From Halioglobus sp. (lineage in GTDB: Bacteria > Pseudomonadota > Gammaproteobacteria > Pseudomonadales > Halieaceae): a DNA stretch of 56,873 nucleotides. How positions within the stretch are numbered: the stretch's first letter is position 1; each line of letters begins with the position of its first letter. A program made the translations under genes and the position numbers. Shown piece by piece: positions 16,682 through 25,319 of the stretch. Under the pieces are notes generated by a model. That model was given only the letters and a program-made list of their open reading frames with translations. It searched no databases and was not told the DNA's origin. Location of the stretch: positions 1-56,873 of the forward strand of contig JAGRIK010000310.1 in NCBI GenBank assembly GCA_020443325.1, in the 5' to 3' direction.

Positions 16682-18832
16682 TTATTCCCTCTTCCAATTT
16701 TTTACTTCCAGTTCCTCGAAAACCCCGTCAGCACCCGAATCGTTATAAACAAAAACTTCCAGATGATTCTTCCCCTCAACAATAGCCTTCTCCGGCAGGA
16801 TCGCCTCGATATCGCCCGGGTTGTCCGCAGAGACGTAACGCGTAATGCGTACTACTCCGTTCAATGCTATCGCTACCATAAACTCTTCAGAGTTTGACAG
16901 CTTTGGAATCCTCATCCTGAGATATCCCGGAAGATACCCTATCGACAAATCCATTTTCCTTAAATGACCAAGCCCCCTGACTTCGGCAACCCGCTCACCA
17001 ACCATTTTGTTCAGCGATGCGGTAGAGATACCCAACCAACTCGTATCGTAGCTTCTATCGTATAGAAAGATTGATTCGTCATCCCCCGTCACCCTGACAG
17101 ATTCATCACGCCATATTTTGTCAAAAATATTACTGTCCGAGACGGTTATGAGCCTTGGTCTCGATTTGTTCTCATCCGTACTGGTGAAGGGTATTGTGCG
17201 CAGTATCGTTTTGGATTCTTCCGGTTTTGCCGCCAGATTGCGCAGCGAGTATCCATCGATAGACCAGTTGTGCTCAACCCCGAGCACGTCTGCAATTGTA
17301 GGCAGAATATCTGTATTTTCCGCGTTGAGGCTATTCGCCTCCGGCTGGACCTGTCTCGGGTATTTCACCCAGAGCGGGATAGACATCAGGTCGGCTACAT
17401 TTTTTTGCGTTGCCCATCTGAATAACTCGTCAGGCGCGATATTGGACCCGTGATCCGCGACGACAATTATCAACGCGTTTTCAAAATTTCCTGACTCTTC
17501 TATCGCATCAAGGAACTCTCCCAGCAATTTGTCGGAGTAGGCAATCTGTAAGCTCTGCCTGCGCCTCGCAACAGCCAGTTCATCCTTATTGGAGCTCCAC
17601 AAATGCCCATTCGCATTCATCCACTCAATGCCGAGTGGGTTCAGTTCCTCGACAAAATAACTCGGCCTGTATCTCTTGCCGGACGCATAGTAAATCCAGG
17701 GATGATGCGGCATATTCATATGTATGAAATGGACATCATTCTGTTTCGCCCTGCTGATATCCGAGAACGCTTTATGGACATTCACTTCATTATAAAATAG
17801 TCCAACTATCTCCAATTCCAGAGAGTCCCCCTGAAATCCTCCCCAGTTACTGTTGATGGGCGGCAGATATTGTAAAAATATTTCGGGAGAAACCAGATAC
17901 AGATACACGATCACCGTATCCGCCGCCGCCGAGGACAACTGCGCGGACCGCGAAATGGTTTGGGAAGGCTCATCCGAGCAAATGGAATCAGGGCACAAGC
18001 GAGTAATCGTTTCGCTGGCATAGATGTTATGCGTTGCACTCAGCATCGAGAACAAGTTTCGCGGATAATTCACCGCTGTGGGGGAGATATCGAAACTCTC
18101 CGCAGTGGGCGCTGGTTTGTTCCCGGTGAGGATTGCCGGAATGGCCAGTGCTGTAGCGTCCGTGATTGTGCTCGCATTCTTATACCAGGTGGCAGTCGCG
18201 TTAAGCCGTGCGAAATTGGGATATCGCCTTCCGTCTATTTCCCGGTTTCTGTCCAGTAATACGGAAAGCGGCAGTTCATCAAACACCAGGACAAAAACTG
18301 GAGTATCAGCATTCTCAACCGTGATGGTGCCGCTTCCTGCGCCCGCTTCACTGCGAAGACTGCTGTAACTATTCCAGAGAAACAGTAACGGTGCGACGAC
18401 AGCAATGATCACCATGTACCCTACGACGCGATAAAAAATCCCGCGCCGATAGTAATAGAACGCCGCAACGATGCTTGCAATAAGTGCTAAGCCAATAAGA
18501 AGGAAACTGTTCCCAATTCCGGCATTTTTGGCCAGCAGCAAGGCAAAAAGCGCGAAGAACACCACAGTCCATGTACCGAACAGCAGCGAGCCGAGACGGC
18601 GATTCAGTCGACCCAGCAGATTGGTCACGAGAAAAAGACCGAGCGGCACGAGGAGCCCGACCAGTATCGCGTAAAGCGTGATTTCGAGCATCGTGCTCTC
18701 TCTAAACAGAAAGAACTGAACATTTTTCCCCAACATATCAAAAATCGGCTGGGCAACCGAGAGAGAAAAAAGTGTCAGGAAATGACCGAAACCAAAAGAT
18801 AAACTGCGAAATTCCACTGTGTCAGGCCCCAT
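16682..18832 (-). CDS. Five-TM membrane hydrolase/transferase of the alkaline phosphatase superfamily (LtaS/EptA-like)
   Basis: 716 residues. Five hydrophobic segments fill about residues 14-150 (for example ITLYAILVGLLVPLGLFLV and VVGYMVIIAVVAPLLFLW), then an extracytoplasmic sulfatase-fold domain: VLVFDELPL (metal ligands), STITDATALAIPAILTG (probable Thr nucleophile in place of sulfatase Cys), HMNMPHHPW and IIVVADHGSN. This is the architecture of lipoteichoic acid synthase, phosphoethanolamine transferases and OpgB. There is no CxPxR site, so it is not a formylglycine sulfatase. The last about 120 residues form a separate beta-rich domain. It could add or remove phospho-groups on an envelope glycan or lipid. 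It converges on the LDPGTGS gene with 28 bp between. Confidence 0.85.
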   Translation of the reverse strand: MGPDTVEFRSLSFGFGHFLTLFSLSVAQPIFDMLGKNVQFFLFRESTMLEITLYAILVGLLVPLGLFLVTNLLGRLNRRLGSLLFGTWTVVFFALFALLLAKNAGIGNSFLLIGLALIASIVAAFYYYRRGIFYRVVGYMVIIAVVAPLLFLWNSYSSLRSEAGAGSGTITVENADTPVFVLVFDELPLSVLLDRNREIDGRRYPNFARLNATATWYKNASTITDATALAIPAILTGNKPAPTAESFDISPTAVNYPRNLFSMLSATHNIYASETITRLCPDSICSDEPSQTISRSAQLSSAAADTVIVYLYLVSPEIFLQYLPPINSNWGGFQGDSLELEIVGLFYNEVNVHKAFSDISRAKQNDVHFIHMNMPHHPWIYYASGKRYRPSYFVEELNPLGIEWMNANGHLWSSNKDELAVARRRQSLQIAYSDKLLGEFLDAIEESGNFENALIIVVADHGSNIAPDELFRWATQKNVADLMSIPLWVKYPRQVQPEANSLNAENTDILPTIADVLGVEHNWSIDGYSLRNLAAKPEESKTILRTIPFTSTDENKSRPRLITVSDSNIFDKIWRDESVRVTGDDESIFLYDRSYDTSWLGISTASLNKMVGERVAEVRGLGHLRKMDLSIGYLPGYLRMRIPKLSNSEEFMVAIALNGVVRITRYVSADNPGDIEAILPEKAIVEGKNHLEVFVYNDSGADGVFEELEVKNWKRE

Positions 18833-18949
18833 GAACGGCAGCTTGTCCGCTGATGAAATTGAAACACAACAGCAAAACAGTATTGCAATGACAAGTCAGC
18901 GCCCATCACGCTCTGCCATCGAGGATAAAGCGTGTAAGCGACATCTGGC

Positions 18950-18997
18950 CTAAAAGGCTAACACAGAGCGGGGTACGGCGGTACAAGCGAGGGACAG
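18950..18997 (+). repeat. Direct repeat B flanking the methyltransferase/LtaS-like module
   Basis: A 48-bp segment beginning CTAAAAGGCTAACACA, 75% identical to 14802-14849 and in the same orientation. It lies upstream of the LtaS-like gene, so the two copies bracket the three-gene module. Confidence 0.5.
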
Positions 18998-19035
18998 CAG
19001 ATGCCCTCAAGCTAGATCAGCGAGAATCTAAAGGT

Positions 19036-19054
19036 TGGAGCCATCCTGGCTCCA
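19036..19054 (-). terminator. Perfect 8-bp hairpin downstream of the LuxR-type gene
   Basis: TGGAGCCA (19036-19043) and TGGCTCCA (19047-19054) pair perfectly around a 3-base loop, about 65 bp past the stop of the regulator gene. The following minus-strand sequence (ACCTTTAG) is only weakly T-rich, so termination is likely but not certain. Confidence 0.35.
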
Positions 19055-19117
19055 CGAAACACATCCTTATTATAACTAGGGTATTTGAAGCAGGTAGCCA
19101 TCGCACTAGGTAAAAAC

Positions 19118-19780
19118 CTAGCCGGGTACTTTTTTATAGAGTTCCAGTTCGGTTTGGGCGGGATTCGCCAGATCAATCGGGACCAGCGCCAGATAGATCA
19201 AGCCCGATGCGGTAACCTTGCTCATCATTTCTTCAGTGGTATCCGTTTCCAGCGCTATCTTGAGTCTGGAAATCCGGTAATCCACTGTCTTGATTCCAAT
19301 ATTCAGGATCTGGGCGATACGGCTGTGTTTCAGCCCTTTCAGGAGCAGATGGAGAACGACAAACTCCGCAAAGGAAATGGACATACCGCTGTCCAACTCC
19401 AGCCGCTGGCTGACTAGGTTTATCCGGGCCAGCCATTCCGCACGGGGATCGAACCGCGTGATATCCAGCAACTGGACCAGCACATGGTTGCCGCTGACCG
19501 GTATCGAGATACGAGCCACCTTGCGCCAGATGGCATCGTACTTCATCCATTCAAAGACTGTCTCTGAACGGCCCGTGCTGACGGCGTTGCGGGCAACTTC
19601 AAGATGATGCTGCTCAGAAAGCGTACGCAATTCAGGTAAAGACCCAAGCAATGCCGGGAACTCGGCAGAAGCGGGCGTGCAGCCAACTATCGCCAGCGTC
19701 TCGACATCCAGCACCCAAAGGAGAGGCTCGCTGGTCGATATGTGTTCCAGAACGGTGTTCCATTCACCATTGATTGCCAT
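19118..19780 (-). CDS. LuxR-type regulator with PAS-like N-terminal domain
   Basis: 220 residues. The region about 135-180 (SFAEFVVLHLLLKGLKHSRI, then AQILNIGIKTVDYRISRLK) is a GerE/LuxR-type HTH with the usual recognition helix. The N-terminal about 115 residues resemble a PAS sensor fold (LLWVLDVETLAIVGCTPASA ... ISIPVSGNHVLVQLLDITRF). There is no receiver phosphorylation site. It is divergent from the small Cys protein and stands alone; target genes unknown. Confidence 0.8.
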   Translation of the reverse strand: MAINGEWNTVLEHISTSEPLLWVLDVETLAIVGCTPASAEFPALLGSLPELRTLSEQHHLEVARNAVSTGRSETVFEWMKYDAIWRKVARISIPVSGNHVLVQLLDITRFDPRAEWLARINLVSQRLELDSGMSISFAEFVVLHLLLKGLKHSRIAQILNIGIKTVDYRISRLKIALETDTTEEMMSKVTASGLIYLALVPIDLANPAQTELELYKKVPG

Positions 19781-20043
19781 ATTCGCTCACTCCATTGAAA
19801 AACTATCACGCGCCACACAGCGCAAATCCATGTCGCAACCACTGCGACTGCCCCGCCAATACTGCACAATGAGCAGTACACGCCTGTACACGCTCCAGCG
19901 CGTTCCCTCGCCCTTCCCGAACTGTCAATTGCTTACAGGAACTGTCGAAAGCGGTGCAGATGCAACCTGGCCTACCGCTATAGCTGCGTTTTTCGTTCTT
20001 GCCGGTTATGCTTGGCTCCGGCTCACAGGAGATGGATACCACA

Positions 20044-20421
20044 ATGAACGCGACACCAATACTCACGGCGATTCTGGCATTACTGCTGAGCGGAAATAGC
20101 ATTGCGGATGAACTCGCAGACGCTGCCAACGCGCTGTGTGACACCATCAAGACCTGCGCACTCGAAACCGTGGGGGGACCGGACCTCTCGGAGCAATTGC
20201 GGCAGCAGATGGAACCTGCACTGGAGAACAACTGTGCCCAAATGCGCGGCCGGGTGCAGGCCGTGCCTTCCAACCACCCACTCCACCAGCCAGCCATCAG
20301 CTGCCTGCACAGCATGGCGTCGCTCAGTTGCCTGCAGTTATACGATTCGAGCGAGTTCAAAACGCCTGAATGTATGGCGTATGAGCGACTGTCCAAAGCC
20401 GCCAGCACCATGACGCCGTAA
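20044..20421 (+). CDS. Small secreted cysteine-containing protein, unknown family
   Basis: 125 residues from the ATG at 20044, with a signal peptide (MNATPILTAILALLLSGNSIA). The mature part contains six Cys (LCDTIKTCA, NNCAQM, SCLHSM, SCLQLY, ECMAYE), consistent with up to three disulfides, and is mostly helical by pattern. An alternative ATG at 20032 lies too near the AGGAG to be used. It resembles uncharacterised periplasmic proteins of gammaproteobacteria; no function can be given. It ends at a strong bidirectional terminator. Confidence 0.65.
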   Translation: MNATPILTAILALLLSGNSIADELADAANALCDTIKTCALETVGGPDLSEQLRQQMEPALENNCAQMRGRVQAVPSNHPLHQPAISCLHSMASLSCLQLYDSSEFKTPECMAYERLSKAASTMTP

Positions 20422-20508
20422 GCGTTAATCAAACCGTAATCCCCGGCTGTATCATCTAACACGCCGCTGCTACCTTTTATGGTTTTACACCAGTACGGCG
20501 CCAGTAAA

Positions 20509-20535
20509 AAAGGGCGCCTTTTCGAGGCGCCCTTT
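20509..20535. terminator. Bidirectional rho-independent terminator
   Basis: An 11-bp perfect stem (20509-20519 with 20525-20535, AAAGGGCGCCT) around a 5-base loop, with an A-run on the left side and T-rich sequence on the right. It sits between two convergent genes ending at 20421 and 20574. Confidence 0.85.
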
Positions 20536-20573
20536 CCATTAACGTTTACTCATCCTGCTTTCAGCAACAGACT

Positions 20574-22277
20574 CTAGTGACCCTGGTGGCTGACGTGTTT
20601 AGCATCCTGCATCGAGTGGATTATATTATCCAGGTTGTAGCTGGCAGGAATCTGCAGCGACGGGAAGGTCTTGTAGGTCTCAAGTTCCTTCAGCCAAAGC
20701 AGCTGGCCTATGGGCAGCAGGTTCCAGTCATAGATCATCGCCGTGCTTGGCGCGGCCAGTGCGCCTCCGTAGCCCAGAAGCGTACCATCAACCGATGCCA
20801 CCGATCGCTCGAAGGGATCACGCTTGAGGTTGTTGACCATGGTCCAGTGATAGGTCACCGGGGAGCTGAACGCGCCCGTCGCTTCGGAAGGCACCATCGT
20901 GTAGTAGAACTTCCAGTTCTTAAAACGTACTGCCGAAGGCTGTGCTCCGGTGTAGTAGAAGAACGTGTCGCGTGCCGAATCGGCCTTGCCTTCCAGGTAA
21001 TCCCGCTGGTCAACACCGTCGAGCGTGGTTTTGACGATACCGGGGTACTTGCCCGCCTCAATCTGCTTCTTCAGGCCGTCGCCTTTAGGCCCGCCGGCGA
21101 TATTGACGAGGGTGGGCACCCAGTCCAGTGACGAGAAGATCTGATCCGGATTCGTGCCAGCCTTGACGTGTCCCGGCCAGCGAATGACCATTGGGGCCCG
21201 CATACCGCCTTCCCAGGTGGTGAGTTTGCCACCCCTGAAGGGCGTGATGCCGCCGTCAGGATAGGTGATCCCCTCGGCGCCGTTGTCGGTAGTAAAGACG
21301 ACGATGGTGTTGTCGAGTTCACCCATGTCTTCCAGCTTTTTCAGCACGTAGCCGATGTTGTCGTCCATCTGCTTCATGCCGGCTTCATTGGGACCCCAGT
21401 CCTTGCCACCCTTTGTGCCCAGCATATCCATGTACTTGTCAGAGAGCACAGTGGTGACGTGCATGCGCGCCGGGTTATACCAGACGAAGAACGGCTTGCC
21501 GGTTTTCTCGGGGTCGTTGCGGTCGAGGAAGTCGATCACCTTGGCAGAGATTTCCTCATCCACCGTCTTGGAACGCTCCAGCGTCAGTGGCCCTTCGTCC
21601 TTGCAGCTCTGGTTCGCTTCGCTACCGTCGCTGGACGTACAATGCATCATCGGCCGTGGCGGGGTCATACAGAGCGCTTTCATCGGATCCACCGCACCGG
21701 GGACCGGTGGGAGGCCTTTGACCGGGGTGTTCTCACAGGGCGGCACAACAGTCTGGGCAGTCGGGTCGCTGTTGATATCCGGGAAGCTCACACCCTGCAT
21801 CGCATCGAGGTGGTACAGGTAGCCCCAGAATTCCTGGAAGCCGTGTGCGGTCGGCAGCGAAGCCGACTTATCGCCCAGATGGTTTTTGCCGAACTCGCCG
21901 GTGGTGTAGCCGAGGTCCAGCAGGAATTTTGCGATCGCAGGCGTGCCCGGTAACAGCGAACTGGTAGCACCTGGAAGCTGCGGCATTACCATGCCAGCAC
22001 GCAACGGGTGCATGCCGGTGGAGAAGGCGGTGCGACCAGCCGTGCAGCTCTGCTCGGCGTAGTAGGTCATGAACCGCGCGCCTTCATTTGCGATGCGATC
22101 GATGTTGGGCGTCTCGCCTACCATCAGGCCCTGGTGGTAGGCGCCCACGTTCATGATGCCAATATCGTCGCCCATGATGAAAAGGATATTGGGTTTCTCG
22201 GATGCTGCCTGCGCCACCATGGGCAAAGCCGCGGCAAGCCCCAGGCATGCAAACAAACCTTTCAAGCGGTTTTTCAT
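20574..22277 (-). CDS. Arylsulfatase (S1 family), periplasmic, second copy type
   Basis: 567 residues from the ATG at 22277, which has AGGAG 8 bp before it; the longer open frame to 22418 has no such site. Signal peptide ends near VAQAAS. Active-site features: NILFIMGDDIG, formylglycine site SCTAGRTAFSTG (Cys78), FGKNHLGD, and TTDNGAEG. It is clearly related to the sulfatase at 11720-13267 (shared SCTAGR and FGKNHLGD blocks) but has an insertion around residues 190-240 containing four Cys (for example VVPPCENTPVKG), a possible extra disulfide loop near the active site. It is divergent from a LysR gene, which probably controls it. Confidence 0.92.
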   Translation of the reverse strand: MKNRLKGLFACLGLAAALPMVAQAASEKPNILFIMGDDIGIMNVGAYHQGLMVGETPNIDRIANEGARFMTYYAEQSCTAGRTAFSTGMHPLRAGMVMPQLPGATSSLLPGTPAIAKFLLDLGYTTGEFGKNHLGDKSASLPTAHGFQEFWGYLYHLDAMQGVSFPDINSDPTAQTVVPPCENTPVKGLPPVPGAVDPMKALCMTPPRPMMHCTSSDGSEANQSCKDEGPLTLERSKTVDEEISAKVIDFLDRNDPEKTGKPFFVWYNPARMHVTTVLSDKYMDMLGTKGGKDWGPNEAGMKQMDDNIGYVLKKLEDMGELDNTIVVFTTDNGAEGITYPDGGITPFRGGKLTTWEGGMRAPMVIRWPGHVKAGTNPDQIFSSLDWVPTLVNIAGGPKGDGLKKQIEAGKYPGIVKTTLDGVDQRDYLEGKADSARDTFFYYTGAQPSAVRFKNWKFYYTMVPSEATGAFSSPVTYHWTMVNNLKRDPFERSVASVDGTLLGYGGALAAPSTAMIYDWNLLPIGQLLWLKELETYKTFPSLQIPASYNLDNIIHSMQDAKHVSHQGH

Positions 22278-22557
22278 ATATAGCTCCTGCCAACAAGTCG
22301 TATTTTTTGATGTTCCACTGAGCGCTGGGCGCCCTACACGCGATACTGACTGGGCCTTGAACAGCCCAGGACCAATCGCACGCCAATGAGCAATCGCGCG
22401 CAGGAAGCTTAGGGGCATTTATCTATAAAGGGAAATATATAGAAGGCTTCAACTTGATAACCTGTATGCTATATTTCTATCGCGCTCGGCCGGAATCCTG
22501 TGCGCTTGCGAGACATTTGCAACTGAATTAGCTGTCAGTTAACAATCTGGACGTCCA

Positions 22558-23508
22558 ATGGTCATTACCGAAACCCGCCTGACTCACCTGATTAGCGTCG
22601 TCCGCCATGGGCATTTTGGCCTGGCCGCGACTTCACTGGGCATTTCGCAACCTGCACTGTCGAAAAGCATCCAGGGGCTGGAAGCCACGCTTGGTGTGAA
22701 ACTGCTGGATCGCCAACGGGACAGGGTGGTACCCACGACCTTCGGTGAGATCGTCATGCAATATGGTACTCAGATGTTACACGGCCAACAGGAGATGCTG
22801 GCAAACCTGAGATCCCTGAACGATCTCGATTCCGGACAGGTCAAAGTGAGTTTTGGTCCTTATCCCAGTGTCGCTTCCGGTTACCCGGCGGCCGGTCGGC
22901 TGCTCGAAAAGCACCCTAACATAAAGCTGTCCCTGCAAATCCAGGACTGGCGCGACGTGCTGGATGCGGTGATCGAAAACCGCGTGGATTTTGGCGTTGC
23001 TGAGCAAAACGAATTGGAATCGGATACACGGTTCCAGTTCGAAGTATTGGGCACCCACCTCGCACGCCTGTTCTGTGACCCGGAACATCCTATCCTGCGC
23101 CAGCCTCGCATTACCCTGGCAGACACCCTCCAATACCCCTGGGCAAGCCCGCGGTTACCCGCTCGACTCAGCAACGCGTTTCCCAGAGAGCCCTTCCCCG
23201 CCGGTCGTATCGACCCACTGAATGGCGACTTCGTCCCCAGTGTGAAATTCGATGCGCCTATTCACCTGAGCGACTTTACCCGGGGTAAGAGTGTGCTCGT
23301 TCTGGCATCCCTGGGGCTGGCGGAACAGGAACTGGCAGCGGGCAAAATGGTGCCGCTGCCCGGCCTGACCTTCCGCGGTAGATACGGCTTTCTCAGCCTG
23401 AAGTCACACGCTCTCTCCCCCGCCGCCCAGGCATTCATTGCGGAAATTCGCGCGGTGGAGGCGGAGTACGTGCAGCGCGAGGAACGGCTGGCCACTATTT
23501 ATGGCTGA
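22558..23508 (+). CDS. LysR-family transcriptional regulator
   Basis: 316 residues. The N-terminal winged HTH is typical (HFGLAATSLGISQPALSKSI, QGLEATLGVKLLDRQRDRVV), followed by a periplasmic-binding-like effector domain. It is divergent from the sulfatase ending at 20574, with 280 bp between the start codons. That gap contains AT-rich inverted segments near 22430-22485 (GAAATATATAG and CTATATTTC) that could bind it. The inducer is unknown. Confidence 0.93.
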   Translation: MVITETRLTHLISVVRHGHFGLAATSLGISQPALSKSIQGLEATLGVKLLDRQRDRVVPTTFGEIVMQYGTQMLHGQQEMLANLRSLNDLDSGQVKVSFGPYPSVASGYPAAGRLLEKHPNIKLSLQIQDWRDVLDAVIENRVDFGVAEQNELESDTRFQFEVLGTHLARLFCDPEHPILRQPRITLADTLQYPWASPRLPARLSNAFPREPFPAGRIDPLNGDFVPSVKFDAPIHLSDFTRGKSVLVLASLGLAEQELAAGKMVPLPGLTFRGRYGFLSLKSHALSPAAQAFIAEIRAVEAEYVQREERLATIYG

Positions 23509-23541
23509 ATAAGCGTGCGCCTCGGATGTAGCGCTATTCAG

Positions 23542-23859
23542 TCAGGAACCCGATTCGTCAAAAGTAGCAAAACCCACCTGCTCGAATCCTATGGCATGCA
23601 CCGCCCTGATAGCTTCCTGTACCGCATAAACTGTTGCCTCGCTGGAAGCCGATATCACCACGGATGTTGCCTCCCTGGAAATCGCCTCGTCGATACAGCC
23701 ATACATTCCGCCGAACCCTTCACCGCACAAATACAGGTCATCCGCCGTGATGGTGATGTAGAAATCGCCAATTGAATCCGTTTCAGCAGTATCGCCACCG
23801 TGTACAAGTACCGGGACAAACACGAAAATTGCACTTAAAAGCAGACCATATATCTTCAT
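23542..23859 (-). CDS. Secreted or anchored ExbD/TolR-like periplasmic domain protein
   Basis: 105 residues: an N-terminal signal or anchor (IYGLLLSAIFVFVPVLVHGG) after only two residues, then a domain of about 80 residues. The C-terminal part (SVVISASSEATVYAVQEAIR, AVHAIGFEQVGFAT) matches the pattern of the ExbD/TolR periplasmic domain, where vxIxADxxxxyxxvvxvmd is followed by GfxxvglaT. Two Cys (CGEGFGGMYGC) form a local pair not usual in ExbD. A good ribosome-binding site (GAGGTGGAG) precedes the ATG. It lacks the cytoplasmic tail and proton-carrying Asp in a TM helix, so it cannot act as an ordinary motor subunit. Assignment is moderate. Confidence 0.6.
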   Translation of the reverse strand: MKIYGLLLSAIFVFVPVLVHGGDTAETDSIGDFYITITADDLYLCGEGFGGMYGCIDEAISREATSVVISASSEATVYAVQEAIRAVHAIGFEQVGFATFDESGS

Positions 23860-24454
23860 AACTCCACCTCAATACGCACTAGGCATTTGGGGGCATGGTT
23901 GGTAGCCGGCCAGTGCTTCGCGCCGCTGCGCGTTACGCTGTATACCGGTACTCCGTGATGCAGGAACAACAGGCCGGGATACACTGGCCACCGTTGTGAA
24001 AGAGAGAAATAACTTGAGATAGACATAACCGTACACCCCTGTGATGTACCCGGGATCTGGCGACACCCGATGCCTCCGACGGAATATCCGGGGAACCGGA
24101 TCGCCTGCCGCGAAAGTAAACAGTACGCCTACCCGGTGCCGCTAGCAAACAGAATTTGCACCGTCACCTGCGGGCAGGCCTTGCACGTCATACTTCACCA
24201 TTACAACCCAACTGAGCGGCGACCAACCCTCGCCTTCAGGCTAAAGCCTGATCATGCTTACACGGGCCTATGGCTGCTATTTGAGAGAAGACCCCCACGC
24301 TTGTTGGAGCGGTGGCTATCAAACTATTCGCGACTCTCCAGGCAACAATTTGTTGACAAGAAATCCCGTCCTGGGTGACATTCTGCGAAATCTGGCCTGG
24401 TAAATCCGAATTACCCTCAGGCCCAGTATCAACAACACTTTAGAGTAATTGCCC
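23860..24454. other. Intergenic region with a palindrome
   Basis: No convincing gene. A perfect 7-bp inverted repeat TCAGGCTAAAGCCTGA lies at 24236-24251. A TTGACA (24353-24358) 17 bp before TGACAT could be a weak promoter for the following CTERM protein. Open frames here have no recognisable content. Confidence 0.5.
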
Positions 24455-25117
24455 ATGAAAAAAATATTGGCTATTGCTGCCGCACTATTACTTACCTCCA
24501 CCCAGTCTCACGCGGTTCCCACGACCTGGGAACTGCTGAATAACCAACGCGATGTCGTTGGCACTTTTTTGCTTGATCTCGACACCGGAACAACCAGCAA
24601 TGTGCAGATCGCCGGAGACCTGGATTTCTACACCAGGTCTTCAACATTTACCCGGCTGAACACAGCCACTTTTGTGGATGGTTATCCCGTCACAAATTAT
24701 TTCAAGTTCTTTTCCACACGGGCAGGCACGGTATACCGATATGACCTGGGTGGCGGTGATTACAGCGAAGTCAGGGTCAACGATGCGGCAATAGACATCG
24801 GGACACGGGGTGTGCTCTCACTGGCTGGCGGGCTCTACGATGCCTTTATCCACGAAATTTATAATTTTGATGAAATCATTTCTTATTGCGCTTACTACGA
24901 AGAAATCTATGACGATGAGGGTAACTATATCGGGGAAGGTCCCTGTGCCCTGCGGGATTCTTACGGCAATTACAATATTGAGGGTGGCTATTCGTATGAA
25001 GGCTATTTCCTGAGGAGCGCGCCCATAGTGACTGGTGTTCCCCTGCCATCCACCGCCTGGTTGCTGTTGGCAGCACTGGCGGGTCTGGGTGCCAAAAGAC
25101 TCCGCAGAACTGGCTGA
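24455..25117 (+). CDS. Secreted protein with VPLP-type PEP-CTERM sorting tail
   Basis: 220 residues from the ATG at 24455. N-terminal signal peptide (MKKILAIAAALLLTSTQSHA), a beta-rich Tyr/Asp-rich body, and a C-terminal VPLPSTAWLLLAALAGLGAK followed by RLRR: a Pro motif, TM helix and basic tail as in PEP-CTERM/VPxP-type exosortase substrates. Two Cys in the body (SYCAYY, GPCALR). Such proteins are cut and anchored or exported by an exosortase; none is in the window. No ribosome-binding site stands out. The body belongs to no family I recognise. Confidence 0.75.
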   Translation: MKKILAIAAALLLTSTQSHAVPTTWELLNNQRDVVGTFLLDLDTGTTSNVQIAGDLDFYTRSSTFTRLNTATFVDGYPVTNYFKFFSTRAGTVYRYDLGGGDYSEVRVNDAAIDIGTRGVLSLAGGLYDAFIHEIYNFDEIISYCAYYEEIYDDEGNYIGEGPCALRDSYGNYNIEGGYSYEGYFLRSAPIVTGVPLPSTAWLLLAALAGLGAKRLRRTG

Positions 25118-25254
25118 GACTTCTCGTCACCTGTCTCCCGATTATCGTCGCTTGGACTGCGTCGATACACTTTTTTGCCGCTCCTGATTTTCTCCTGAAT
25201 CGTTATCGAGTACTTCACCCGGTAACGAGCCCAGTGGCACTTCGCAGGTAATAG

Positions 25255-25319
25255 TTGCCAAACATAGCGGCGTGCTATATTGTTTCCCAAAAATATAACA
25301 TGTGTAACATAACATATGT
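25255..25319 (+). promoter_or_regulatory. Promoter and inverted repeat of the TetR-GH3-TonB unit
   Basis: TTGCCA (25255-25260), 17 bp, TATTGT (25278-25283) is a fair sigma-70 promoter. Downstream, ACATGTGTAACATAACATATGT (25298-25319) is an imperfect dyad with 8 of 11 matching positions; it runs over the first ATG (25316). It is the natural candidate for autoregulation by the TetR protein. Confidence 0.4.

Noticed and set aside
24070-24378. 102-residue plus-strand frame before the CTERM gene
   Set aside because: No ribosome-binding site, no signal, no known content; it spans a palindrome and probable promoter.
24380-24430. Sigma-54 promoter before the CTERM gene
   Set aside because: PEP-CTERM genes can be RpoN-dependent, but no TGGCAC-N5-TTGC match is present.
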